Below the pieces are notes generated by a model. The model had not been told where the DNA came from and searched no databases. It saw nothing but the letters and a program-made list of their open reading frames with translations. From contig JAEZZI010000020.1 in the NCBI GenBank assembly GCA_023418595.1, positions 62,001 through 126,000 of the forward strand: a DNA stretch of 64,000 bases. The letters run 5' to 3'. Source of the stretch: Pseudomonadota bacterium. GTDB lineage: Bacteria > Pseudomonadota > Alphaproteobacteria > Sphingomonadales > Sphingomonadaceae. Both the position numbers and the translations under genes were made by a program. This document shows positions 33,046 to 41,709 of the stretch, one piece after another. Each line of letters opens with the position of its first letter. Position 1 is the stretch's first letter.

Positions 33046-34725
33046 GTGGCCGCCTCATACGCCTATGTCATGAAGGACATGACCAAGACCTTCCCCGGCG
33101 CGCCCAAGCCGGTGCTGTCGAACATCAACCTGCAATTCTATCATGGCGCCAAGATCGGCATCGTCGGCCCCAACGGCGCGGGCAAGTCGACGCTGATGAA
33201 GATCATGGCGGGGATCGACACCGACATCACTGGCGAGGCATGGCCGGGCGAAAACATCACCGTCGGTTACCTGCCCCAGGAACCGCAGCTCGATCCGACC
33301 AAGAACGTGCTGGAGAACGTCAAGGACGGCGCGCGCGAGGTTGCCGACATGGTCGACCGGTTCAACGCCATCTCGGCCGAAATGGGCGATCCCAAGGAGG
33401 ATACCGATTTCGACGCGCTGATGGAGGAAATGGGCGAGCTTCAGGGAAAGATCGATGCGGTCGACGGCTGGACGCTCGACAACCAGCTGGAAGTCGCGAT
33501 GGAGGCGTTGCGCTGCCCGCCGTCCGACTGGTCGGTCGAAAACCTGTCGGGCGGTGAAAAGCGCCGCATCGCGCTCACCCGCCTGCTGCTGCAAAAGCCC
33601 TCGATCCTGTTGCTCGACGAGCCGACCAACCATCTCGATGCCGAAAGCGTCAACTGGCTGGAAAACCATCTGAAGGACTATCCTGGCGCGGTGCTGATGA
33701 TCACCCACGACCGCTATTTCCTCGACAATGTGGTCGGCTGGATCCTGGAGATCGATCGCGGGAAATATTTCCCCTATGAAGGCAATTATTCGACCTATCT
33801 GGAAAAGAAGGCGAAGCGGCTGGAGCAGGAGGAGCGCGAGGAGAGCGGCCGCCAGAAGGCGATCAAGGACGAGCTGGAATGGATCCGGCAGGGCGCCAAG
33901 GCGCGCCAGACCAAGTCCAAGGCGCGTATCGCCAAGTTCGAACAGCTGGTTGCTGCCCAGGAAAACCGCACCCCCGGCAAGGCCCAGATCGTCATCCAGG
34001 TGCCCGAGCGGTTGGGCGGCAAGGTGATCGAAGTTGAGAATGTCACCAAGGCGTATGGCGACAAATTGCTGTTTGAAAACCTGTCCTTCTCGCTGCCCGC
34101 AGGCGGCATCGTCGGCGTCATCGGGCCGAACGGCGCGGGCAAATCGACGCTGTTCAAGCTGCTGACCGGTCAGGAACAGCCCGACGAAGGCAAGATCGAG
34201 ATCGGATCGACCGTGCGGCTGGGCTATGTCGACCAGAGCCGCGACCACCTGAATCCCGCCAACAATGTCTGGGCCGAAATCTCGGACGGGCTCGATTATG
34301 TGAAGGTCAACGGCCATGACATGTCGACGCGGGCCTATGTCGGCGCGTTCAACTTCAAGGGCCAGGACCAGCAGAAGAATGTCGGCAAGCTGTCGGGCGG
34401 TGAGCGCAATCGCGTCCACATCGCCAAGATGCTGAAAAAGGGTGGCAACGTGCTGCTGCTTGACGAACCGACCAACGACCTTGACGTCGAAACGCTGGGT
34501 GCGCTGGAAGAAGCGATCGAGAATTTCGCGGGCTGCGCGGTGGTCATCAGCCACGACCGCTTCTTCCTCGATCGTCTCGCGACGCACATCCTGGCGTTCG
34601 AAGGCGACAGCCATGTCGAATGGTTCGAAGGCAATTTCGAAGCCTATGAAGAGGACAAGCGCCGCCGTCTGGGCGACGCTGCCGATCGTCCGACGCGTCT
34701 CGCTTATAAAAAGCTGACCCGGTAA
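33046..34725 (+). CDS. ettA: Energy-dependent translational throttle protein EttA
   Basis: A 559-residue ABC-F protein with two nucleotide-binding domains and no membrane part. Walker A GPNGAGKST occurs twice, with signatures LSGGEKRR and LSGGERNR. The two halves are joined by the basic P-site tRNA interaction linker (about 240-310, rich in Arg/Lys/Glu). EttA binds the ribosomal E site and gates elongation by the ATP/ADP ratio. The GTG at 33046 is chosen as start: GGAG lies 8 bases upstream and the family begins AxxYxYVMKDMTKTFPG. The downstream histidine kinase gene begins 5 bases after the stop. Confidence 0.95.
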   Translation: MAASYAYVMKDMTKTFPGAPKPVLSNINLQFYHGAKIGIVGPNGAGKSTLMKIMAGIDTDITGEAWPGENITVGYLPQEPQLDPTKNVLENVKDGAREVADMVDRFNAISAEMGDPKEDTDFDALMEEMGELQGKIDAVDGWTLDNQLEVAMEALRCPPSDWSVENLSGGEKRRIALTRLLLQKPSILLLDEPTNHLDAESVNWLENHLKDYPGAVLMITHDRYFLDNVVGWILEIDRGKYFPYEGNYSTYLEKKAKRLEQEEREESGRQKAIKDELEWIRQGAKARQTKSKARIAKFEQLVAAQENRTPGKAQIVIQVPERLGGKVIEVENVTKAYGDKLLFENLSFSLPAGGIVGVIGPNGAGKSTLFKLLTGQEQPDEGKIEIGSTVRLGYVDQSRDHLNPANNVWAEISDGLDYVKVNGHDMSTRAYVGAFNFKGQDQQKNVGKLSGGERNRVHIAKMLKKGGNVLLLDEPTNDLDVETLGALEEAIENFAGCAVVISHDRFFLDRLATHILAFEGDSHVEWFEGNFEAYEEDKRRRLGDAADRPTRLAYKKLTR

Positions 34726-34730
34726 CGCGG

Positions 34731-35915
34731 GTGGCCGTGGTCGAGGAAGCGCCCAGCGACGCGCCGCCGCCCGGTGGCGACGCCATCGAATATCGTCTGC
34801 GTCAGCAGCGCATCCTCGCCGAATTCGGCATGGTTGCGCTGCGGTCGCGCGATATCGCTGCATTGCTTCAGCGCGCGACCGAGTTGTGCGCGCAGGGCAT
34901 GTCCTCCAGCCATTGCAAGTTTCTCGATGCGCCCGATGGCGACGACCGCATGAAGCTGGTCGCCGGTGTCGGCTGGGAACCCGGAATGGTGGGCCATGCG
35001 ACGCTGGGCGCTGACACGGCGTCGCCCGCCGGTTTCGCTTTCAAGACCGGCGAGGCGGTTATTTCCAATCACCTGGAGCAGGAAGAGCGTTTCCGCACGC
35101 CGGAGTTGATGGCCGAGCACTCGATCCGCCGCGCGATCAACGTGCTCGTCGATGCCGATGGCAAACGATATGGCGTGCTCGAAGTCGACAGCCCGAATGA
35201 CGGCAAGTTCGACGAGGACGATCTGGCGTTCATGCAGGGCTTCGCCAACCTGATCGGCGTTGCGATCGAGCGGCAACAGGCCGAGGCGAAGCTGTCCGCC
35301 GCGATCGAATATCAGGAGATGCTGACGCGCGAGGCGTCGCACCGTGTCAAGAACAGCCTGGCGATGGTGTCGTCGATGCTGGAACTTCAGATGCGCGAGG
35401 ACGACGATCCGCGCATCCAGCGTCTGCTGGGCGACGCGCAGGCGCGGATCACCGCGATCGCGCAGACGCACGACCGGCTGTGGCGCGGCGACAAGGTGGG
35501 GCTGGTCGATCTGAACGATCTGGCGTGCGGCCTTGCGGAAACGCTGGCCGAAACCGCGCCCGCGCACACCGTGCATTGCCATGCCGACCCGGTGGTCATC
35601 AGCGCCGACGCGGCGATTCCGATCGGCCTGATCCTGACCGAGTTGCTGACCAACGCAATCAAATACGCCTATGACGAGGCAGGTGGCGAGATCGAGGTGC
35701 GGATCGAGGCGAAGGACGGCCAGCTGGTCCTGACCGTCACCGACCACGGCCACGGCATGCCCGCCGATTTCGATCCCGAGGCGGTGGCGCGCACCAGCCT
35801 GGGCACGCGGATGATTACGAGCCTGGCGCGCCAACTGCGCGGCGAAGTCGCATACGAAGACGCCGCCCCCGGCACCCGCGCGCAGGTGACAATGCCCGAT
35901 CCGCGCGAGGGGTGA
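34731..35915 (+). CDS. GAF-domain sensor histidine kinase (HWE/HisKA_2 type)
   Basis: A 394-residue soluble kinase. A GAF sensor domain spans about residues 35-185 (LLQRATELCAQGMSSSHC onward), then a short helix leads to the H-box SHRVKNSLAMV with His204, the HisKA_2/HWE type used by the general stress response in alphaproteobacteria. The ATPase lid region has LTNAIKYAYDEAGG (N-box) and DHGHGMP (G1). No transmembrane segment is seen. The start is GTG at 34731; another GTG two codons on is possible. No response regulator is adjacent, so the partner is unknown; a PhyR-type pathway is a guess. Confidence 0.9.
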   Translation: MAVVEEAPSDAPPPGGDAIEYRLRQQRILAEFGMVALRSRDIAALLQRATELCAQGMSSSHCKFLDAPDGDDRMKLVAGVGWEPGMVGHATLGADTASPAGFAFKTGEAVISNHLEQEERFRTPELMAEHSIRRAINVLVDADGKRYGVLEVDSPNDGKFDEDDLAFMQGFANLIGVAIERQQAEAKLSAAIEYQEMLTREASHRVKNSLAMVSSMLELQMREDDDPRIQRLLGDAQARITAIAQTHDRLWRGDKVGLVDLNDLACGLAETLAETAPAHTVHCHADPVVISADAAIPIGLILTELLTNAIKYAYDEAGGEIEVRIEAKDGQLVLTVTDHGHGMPADFDPEAVARTSLGTRMITSLARQLRGEVAYEDAAPGTRAQVTMPDPREG

Positions 35916-35927
35916 GGGGCAAGGCGC

Positions 35928-36503
35928 TTAAAGGCGCGTGGTATCCACCGTGATTCCGAGCGACACGGTTTCGATCGGCTGACCGAAGGCCAATTGCTCG
36001 CAACACGCGAAATCGCCGGAGGCTGGATCGGCAAAGCGATGGAGCAGGCGGGTGCCAAGATCGACCACACAATATTCGGCAATGCGAGCCTTTGCGTAAA
36101 GCAGGCGCTTCTCATTCAGGTCGATGGGCAGCGTGGCATCCGATACTTCGACGATCAGCGCCACCGACGCGACGGGGATGGGGCCATCGCCATGCGGCTC
36201 GCTGGTCACGACGATGTCAGGCTCGGGAGCGGAATCGGGGGGAATCGCGACGGTCGCTTCGGTCAGCGGGCGGACATGCTCCTTTCCGCTCAGGGCGTCG
36301 CGCAGCGCGTCGTAAAGCTCCATCTTGGCGAGGGCGTGGGGGCGGTGCTGCGCATTCATGAACAGTATTTCCCCCGCGATCAGTTCGGTCTTTTCGTAAC
36401 TCGCAAACGCGCCTTCGCGGTCGAGCGCGAGATAATCCTCGACCCGGAGTTTGAGCGGCAGATGCGCGGTGTTGAGCGGGCGGTGTTCGGTCATTGGCGA
36501 CAT
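35928..36503 (-). CDS. Uma2 family (DUF820) PD-(D/E)XK nuclease-like protein
   Basis: A 191-residue protein of the Uma2 family, whose fold is that of restriction endonuclease-like PD-(D/E)XK enzymes. The N-terminal YEKTELIAGEILFM carries the Glu of the first motif, APEPDIVV is the PD motif, and VALIVEVSDATLPIDLNEKRLLYAKARIAEYCVVDL contains the ExS/T...K core. These proteins are abundant in cyanobacteria and scattered elsewhere; their role is unresolved, and some are linked with mobile DNA. The ATG at 36503 or 36494 could be used. It converges on the histidine kinase gene. Confidence 0.88.
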   Translation of the reverse strand: MSPMTEHRPLNTAHLPLKLRVEDYLALDREGAFASYEKTELIAGEILFMNAQHRPHALAKMELYDALRDALSGKEHVRPLTEATVAIPPDSAPEPDIVVTSEPHGDGPIPVASVALIVEVSDATLPIDLNEKRLLYAKARIAEYCVVDLGTRLLHRFADPASGDFACCEQLAFGQPIETVSLGITVDTTRL

Positions 36504-36533
36504 GCTATCACAACGCCCGCCCGCGCGCGACGT

Positions 36534-37973
36534 TCACGCCGGTTCGACGCGCGCAGTCGCTTTCCCGCTTTCCATCAGGCTGACGATGACGATCGCGGCG
36601 AAGGATACCGCAAAGCCCGGCACGATTTCGTAGAGCGTGTCGCTAAGCCCAGCGAAAATCCACACGCCGACGGTTGCCGCGCCCGACAGGATGCCTGCGA
36701 GCGCGCCGTTGCGGGTCGTCTTTTCCCACATCAGGCTGAGCAGGATCAGCGGGCCGAACGCGGCGCCGAACCCGGCCCAGGCGTTGGAGACGATCGACAG
36801 CACCGAACTGTCGGGATCGCGCGCCATGAAGATCGCGACCAGCGCCACCGCCAGCACCGACAGGCGCCCGGTCAGCACCAGTTCGCGCTGGCTCGCCTCT
36901 CGACGGAAGAAGCGGCGGTAATAATCCTCGGTGATCGAGCTGGACGACACCAGCAGCTGCGAGCTGATCGTCGACATGATCGCGGCCAGGATCGCCGCCA
37001 GCAGGAAGCCAGAGACCCAGTCGTTGAACAGCACCTTTGTCAGGACGATGAAGATCGTCTCGGGATCGGAGAGCGTCTGGCCCTGCGCGGTCATGTAGGC
37101 GAGGCCTGCAAAGCCCGTCCCCAGCGCGCCGACCAACGTCACCAGCATCCAGCCCATGCCGATATTGCGCGCGGTGGGCACGTCGGCGACCGACCGGATC
37201 GCCATGAAGCGGACGATGATGTGCGGCTGGCCGAAATAGCCCAGACCCCATGCCAGCGCGGAGATCAGGCCGAGCAGGCCGACGCCTTCGAACCAGTCGA
37301 GCCGGCTGGGATCGACCGAGCGCACCAGGTCCATCGACACGTCCCAGCCGCCCGCCATCTGAAGTGCGACGACCGGCACGACGATCATCGCGAAGAACAT
37401 GATGACGCCCTGGACGAAATCGGTCAGGCTGACCGCCAGGAAACCGCCGAACAGCGTATAGGCGACGACCACCCCCGCGGTGACCCACAGGCCGACGGTA
37501 TAGGATTGGCCGAGCGCGGAATCGAACAGCTTGCCGCCAGCGACGAGGCCCGATGCGGTATAGACCGTGAAGAAAACGATGATGACGGCGGAGGAGACGA
37601 CGCGCAGCACGTCGCCCTTGGGAAAGCGTTTGCCCAGATAATCGGGGATCGTCAGCGCATCGCCTACCGCGACGGTGCGTTCGCGCAGGCGCGGCGCGAC
37701 CAGCATCCAGTTGGCGAGCGCCCCCAGCGCCAGCCCGATCCCGATCCACATCGCGGACAGCCCGCTGGCGAACATCGCCCCCGGCAGCCCCAGCATCAGC
37801 CAGCCCGACATGTCGGACGCGCCCGCGCTGAGCGCCGTGACGCCGGGGCCGAGCGACCTGCCACCCAGCACATAGCCATCGATATCGCTGGTGGATTTGC
37901 GCCACGCATAGACGCCGATGCCCAGCATCAGGATGAAATAAAGGGTGAGCGCTACGATTTCGCCTGTTCTCAT
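36534..37973 (-). CDS. putP: Sodium/proline symporter
   Basis: This 479-residue member of the sodium:solute symporter family has about 13 membrane segments. SLGPGVTALSAGASDMSGWLM (about residues 40-60) is the Na+-site region of PutP, and GYFGQPHIIVRFMAIRS is its conserved cytoplasmic loop signature. It imports proline with sodium across the inner membrane. The ATG at 37973 gives the expected N-terminus (MRTGEIVALTLYFILML). The gene is alone on its strand here; no putA is near. Confidence 0.95.
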   Translation of the reverse strand: MRTGEIVALTLYFILMLGIGVYAWRKSTSDIDGYVLGGRSLGPGVTALSAGASDMSGWLMLGLPGAMFASGLSAMWIGIGLALGALANWMLVAPRLRERTVAVGDALTIPDYLGKRFPKGDVLRVVSSAVIIVFFTVYTASGLVAGGKLFDSALGQSYTVGLWVTAGVVVAYTLFGGFLAVSLTDFVQGVIMFFAMIVVPVVALQMAGGWDVSMDLVRSVDPSRLDWFEGVGLLGLISALAWGLGYFGQPHIIVRFMAIRSVADVPTARNIGMGWMLVTLVGALGTGFAGLAYMTAQGQTLSDPETIFIVLTKVLFNDWVSGFLLAAILAAIMSTISSQLLVSSSSITEDYYRRFFRREASQRELVLTGRLSVLAVALVAIFMARDPDSSVLSIVSNAWAGFGAAFGPLILLSLMWEKTTRNGALAGILSGAATVGVWIFAGLSDTLYEIVPGFAVSFAAIVIVSLMESGKATARVEPA

Positions 37974-38106
37974 GGCACGGGGGTGTAACAATCGCGACGG
38001 GGGCTGGCCACCCCGTGCCCCGAATCATTGCAAACAATCCCCATCGATTCGTTTCCAACTTCTTTCGAGACGAACGGAGAGGTTTTGGCTTGAGCTTGGG
38101 CCGATC

Positions 38107-38853
38107 CTACCGCAACCGCTTCACGAACAAATGCCCGCCTTCGCGGCGTTCGGTCTGGAAATTGGGGATCTTCTCGATCAGGTCGGACAGTCGCCGAAAG
38201 CCATAATTGCGAACATCGAAACTCGATCGGTTGCCTGCGCGCTGGCCGATTTCGGAGACGCTGGCATAGCCTTTCTCGTCGCGCTTCGACGCGTTGTAGG
38301 CGTCGATCAGCACCGCGAGCACATCGGCGTCGAGGGGCGATCCGCTGGCCTTGGTTTCCGCCGCCGCTGCGTTTGCCTCCACCCGCTCGCTTTCATGCGC
38401 CTTTACCAGCGCGCCGACATTGATGAAGCGGGTGCAGGCTTGGCGAAACCCCTCCGGCGTGCGGTCGGTGCCGAAGCCGTAAACCGGCACGCCTTCCTGG
38501 CGGATACGCATGGCGAGCGGCATAAAATCGCTGTCCGACGACATAAGGCCAAAGCCGGTGACGCGTCCGCGAAACAGCAGGTCCATCGCATCGATGGTCA
38601 TCCGCATGTCAGTCGCGTTCTTGCCCTTGGTGATGTCGAATTGCTGAAACGGTTCGAGCGCGTGTTTGAGCGCAAGGTCGGCCCAGCCTTTGAGCGCAGG
38701 CTTCTTCCAGTTGCCGTACACGCGCCGGATATTGACCGTGCCCAGTTCGGCAAGGACGGTCAGCGCCGGGTCGATGGCTGCCGGGGACGCATTGTCGGCG
38801 TCGATCAGCAGCGCGATGTTGCCGGGGCGGGTGGAGCCGTTTTCGCCGTTCAT
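38107..38853 (-). CDS. NYN domain protein with C-terminal OST-HTH/LOTUS domain
   Basis: A 248-residue LabA/DUF88-like protein. The NYN (PIN-like RNase) domain covers about residues 10-150: ALLIDADNAS carries two acidic residues, KGKNATDMRMTIDAMDLL the third, and SSDSDFMPLAMRIRQEG the last cluster. A LOTUS/OST-HTH domain follows at about 170-245 (VLAVLIDAYNASKRDEKGYAS to GGHLFVKRL), a module that binds RNA. A role in RNA cleavage or turnover is inferred from the domain pair; no bacterial member of this layout has a settled function that I know of. It is flanked by family B repeats. Confidence 0.88.
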   Translation of the reverse strand: MNGENGSTRPGNIALLIDADNASPAAIDPALTVLAELGTVNIRRVYGNWKKPALKGWADLALKHALEPFQQFDITKGKNATDMRMTIDAMDLLFRGRVTGFGLMSSDSDFMPLAMRIRQEGVPVYGFGTDRTPEGFRQACTRFINVGALVKAHESERVEANAAAAETKASGSPLDADVLAVLIDAYNASKRDEKGYASVSEIGQRAGNRSSFDVRNYGFRRLSDLIEKIPNFQTERREGGHLFVKRLR

Positions 38854-38899
38854 GGGGGGCCTTTCAGAAGTCGTGACGTTCGTCCCGCCACCCCCTTAC

Positions 38900-38953
38900 C
38901 CGTTCGTTTCAGGCGAAGTCGAGAAACGCGACCGGAGCGCGCGACACGAACGG
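38900..38953. repeat. Intergenic repeat, degenerate family B
   Basis: Opens CCGTTCGTTTCAGGCGAAGTC and closes GACACGAACGG; the outer 8-10 bases pair, the middle less well. It lies between greB and the NYN gene (both minus strand). A one-armed remnant (TTCGAGACGAACGG) is just beyond the other end of the NYN gene, near 38065. Confidence 0.55.
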
Positions 38954-38964
38954 GCAAGGGGCAA

Positions 38965-39447
38965 TCACGAAACCGGATATTCGATCGCCATGACCTCATA
39001 GTCGATCGCGCCTGCGGGCAATTCGACCCGCCGCACATCGCCCACCTTTGCCCCGCGCAGGGCGCGAGCGATCGGCGAATTCCACCCCACGCGCCCCGCA
39101 CCCGCATCGGCCTCGTCATCGCCGACCAGGTTCAGCGTGCGTTGGTTGTCATCCTCATCCGCGATGGTGACGGTTGCCCCGAACCAGATTTTGGAGGTGT
39201 CGGGCTGGGCGGCGGGATCGACGACCTTGGCCGCCTTCATTCGCCGCGACAGCCAGCCCAGGCGCCGGTCGATCTCGCGCAATCGCTTGCGGCCATAGAT
39301 GTAATCGCCGTTTTCCGACCGGTCGCCATTGCCCGCCGCCCACGAAATCGTCTCGATCAACGCCGGGCGCTCGGTTGCGAACAGCGCGTCATATTCGCTG
39401 CGCAGCGCGGCGTAGCCTTTCGGGGTGATGTAGTTGGGACGGTCCAT
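38965..39447 (-). CDS. greB: Transcription elongation factor GreB
   Basis: This 160-residue Gre factor rescues backtracked RNA polymerase by stimulating transcript cleavage. The N-terminal coiled coil ends in the acidic tip NGDRSENGDYIYGRKRLREIDRR, where the Asp and Glu coordinate the second Mg; the longer basic stretch with IYGRKRLREIDRR is the GreB version. The C-terminal FKBP-like domain holds RVGWNSPIARALRGAKVGD. The gene starts at the ATG at 39447 (MDRPNYITPKGYAAL), the usual GreB opening. Confidence 0.94.
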   Translation of the reverse strand: MDRPNYITPKGYAALRSEYDALFATERPALIETISWAAGNGDRSENGDYIYGRKRLREIDRRLGWLSRRMKAAKVVDPAAQPDTSKIWFGATVTIADEDDNQRTLNLVGDDEADAGAGRVGWNSPIARALRGAKVGDVRRVELPAGAIDYEVMAIEYPVS

Positions 39448-39479
39448 CCGATGCTTATCTACTTAACACCAACCCAAAA

Positions 39480-39587
39480 CGTCACCCCGGACTTGTTCCG
39501 GGGTCCACCGGGCGGCACGCAATACGCAAGAAGCTCATGCGATGCGCGGGGCGGCTTGGTGGACCCCGGAACAAGTCCGGGGTGACG
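39480..39587. repeat. Intergenic inverted repeat, family A2 (near-identical to 32821 copy)
   Basis: The arms CGTCACCCCGGACTTGTTCC and GGAACAAGTCCGGGGTGACG continue as complementary sequence (GGGGTCCACC / GGTGGACCCC) for about 30 bases, with a loop of about 45 bases. It lies between greB and the lytic transglycosylase gene, both on the minus strand, and ends 23 bases from the transglycosylase stop. Confidence 0.85.
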
Positions 39588-39609
39588 TTGTGGTTTGGGA
39601 CACATTCCG

Positions 39610-41637
39610 TCACCGCGGCGGGCGCCGTCCCAGATACCAGCTGACATGATACGGCCCGCGCGACTTGGCGCGGGCGGGGTGCATCAGGTCGTATACCACG
39701 GCATTTTCGATCACGCGCTGGACGTAGTTCTTGGTTTCGAAGAACGGAATATCCTCGATCCAGTCGAGCATATCGACAGTGCCGCTGCGCGGGTCGCCGT
39801 TCGACGCCAGCCATCTGTTCATGTTGCCCTGGCCCGCATTATAGGCGGCAAGCGCGAGCACATGGTTGCCGTTCTGGTCGAGCCGCCGCTGGAAATAGCT
39901 CGATCCCAGCTGGATATTGTAATTGGTGTCGTTGGTGAGCGAGGCGGGCTGGTAGCTCATGCCCAACGTCCGCGCGACGTCGCGGGCGGTGCCGGGCATC
40001 AGCTGCATCAGGCCGCGCGCGCCCGCATGGCTGACCGCGCCGCGATCGAATTCGCTTTCCTGGCGCGCGATCGAATGGATCATCGTCCAGCTGCTGGCGT
40101 ACTGGTTCGGCACCGACACGGTGGGGAAGCCCGCGCCGACAAATTGCTGCAGGCGGTTGTTGAGTGCCGACTTGCCGACCCAGACCGCCATTTCGGGGCG
40201 ACCCAGCATTCGCGACAGCTCAAGGCCCAGCGCATGATCGGCTTCGCTGGTGGCGTCGGCGGCAATCTGGCGAAGGAACAGCGCCTGGTCGCGGCGATCG
40301 CCCTGCGCGCCGAGATATTGTGCGGCGCGGACCACGCCCTGCTGAAAATAGGCCTGCCGGATATTGGGCGCGACGTTGAGCGCCGGGGTGGGCGGGGGCG
40401 GACGCAGCGGCTGGCCGCTCTGTTCGATTGCCAGCATGCCGTAGAAGAGCTGGGGATATTCGCTCGCCTGGCGGTAATAATTGGCGGCGACATCGCGCTG
40501 CCCGGCAATTTCCGCCGCGCGGCCCGCCCAGTACAGCCCCTTCGACCGGGTCTGCGCGGTGCGCGATCCGTTGCCATAGCGCGAATACATCCCGATGGCA
40601 TCGGCAGGGCGCCCCATATAGCGATGCGCCATCTGGCCCGCGAGCCAGGTCAGGCTGGTATAATCGTCGCGGATGCCAAGCGACATCGCCGAGACATCGG
40701 TACCGGTGGGAAACGCGTCGTCGACCTGGCGCGCGATATTATAGGCGACGGCATATTGCCGGTCGTTGGCCGCCCCGCGCGCATTGGCGAGCAGCACTTC
40801 ATACCATTTTTCGGGGTCGCTCGGGCGATGGGTCAGCCCGTTGCGCGGCTGGGCGAGATAGTTGCGCGCGGCGATGCTGTTGCCGGTGTCGCGCAGCCAG
40901 CTGGCGCGATCGGCGATATAGCCCGCGTCGCCGCGGCCCATCGTTTCTGCCGATGCGGCAAGGCTCGCCGCATCGGGCGCGCGGGTCCGCATCGCGAGGC
41001 GCGCAGCGAAGACCGGACGGCGCGCGGAGGATACATAGGATAGCTGGCGGCTGGCCGCGCTCGTTCCGCCCTGCCACAACAGCGCGTCCATCCGCTCGTC
41101 ATGATCGGCAGGCGTCAGGCTGGGGCCGTAAACCCCGATCAGCGTCGCTTCGTCCTGCGGGCGCAGCGCCCCCATTGTCCAGGCGGCGCGGGCCTGGATG
41201 GTTGCTTCGTTTCGCCTGCCGGTCGCCATCAGCGCCTCTGCATAACGCAGCTTGCCCGCTGCGGTCAGCGGCGGGAACTGGCCGAAGAAGCGCGCGACCA
41301 ACGCCGGGTTTTCCGCGCCCGATCCCAGCGACGTCTCCGCCGCCGATCGCCGTCCGGTCTCCCCCGGCCAACCGGGATTGGCGAGCAGGAAATTGGCGTA
41401 GGCGGAAAAAGGCAGATTGTCCGACTGGCGGATGCGTCGCCATTCGGTGACGGCATTGCCGATCGCATAGTCGCTCGACGCTTGCGGGATGGCCTGAACC
41501 ACCTCCTGCGGCGCGGGCGCCAGCGCGGGCATTGCCGTCGCGAGGGTTGCGATTGTCTGTTGTCCTGGGGGCGTAAGTACGGCGAGTCCGGATACGCCGG
41601 CGAACAACAGGCCGATTTTGATCGTGGAGAATGCCAT
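39610..41637 (-). CDS. slt: Soluble lytic murein transglycosylase
   Basis: A 675-residue Slt70-like enzyme that cleaves peptidoglycan glycans with formation of anhydromuropeptides. The N-terminus is a signal-anchor or signal peptide (about residues 7-35). The long middle part is an alpha-superhelix (about 60-480). The SLT catalytic domain is at about 520-650: IHSIARQESEFDRGAVS carries the catalytic Glu, GARGLMQLMPGTA is motif II and LALAAYNAGQGNMNRW is motif III. The C-terminus is basic. It is divergent from dapA, with 72 bp between the starts. Confidence 0.94.
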   Translation of the reverse strand: MAFSTIKIGLLFAGVSGLAVLTPPGQQTIATLATAMPALAPAPQEVVQAIPQASSDYAIGNAVTEWRRIRQSDNLPFSAYANFLLANPGWPGETGRRSAAETSLGSGAENPALVARFFGQFPPLTAAGKLRYAEALMATGRRNEATIQARAAWTMGALRPQDEATLIGVYGPSLTPADHDERMDALLWQGGTSAASRQLSYVSSARRPVFAARLAMRTRAPDAASLAASAETMGRGDAGYIADRASWLRDTGNSIAARNYLAQPRNGLTHRPSDPEKWYEVLLANARGAANDRQYAVAYNIARQVDDAFPTGTDVSAMSLGIRDDYTSLTWLAGQMAHRYMGRPADAIGMYSRYGNGSRTAQTRSKGLYWAGRAAEIAGQRDVAANYYRQASEYPQLFYGMLAIEQSGQPLRPPPPTPALNVAPNIRQAYFQQGVVRAAQYLGAQGDRRDQALFLRQIAADATSEADHALGLELSRMLGRPEMAVWVGKSALNNRLQQFVGAGFPTVSVPNQYASSWTMIHSIARQESEFDRGAVSHAGARGLMQLMPGTARDVARTLGMSYQPASLTNDTNYNIQLGSSYFQRRLDQNGNHVLALAAYNAGQGNMNRWLASNGDPRSGTVDMLDWIEDIPFFETKNYVQRVIENAVVYDLMHPARAKSRGPYHVSWYLGRRPPR

Positions 41638-41709
41638 GGATGGACATGATACGGAATCCCCCCCTATCTGCTAGTCCCGATTACGGCTTTTCTGGAGTTT
41701 TTTAAGGGC

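Noticed and set aside
34731..35915. Assignment of the GAF kinase as a PhyR-pathway kinase
   Set aside because: The H-box type fits, but no phyR, nepR or ecfG gene is nearby, so the specific pathway is not claimed.
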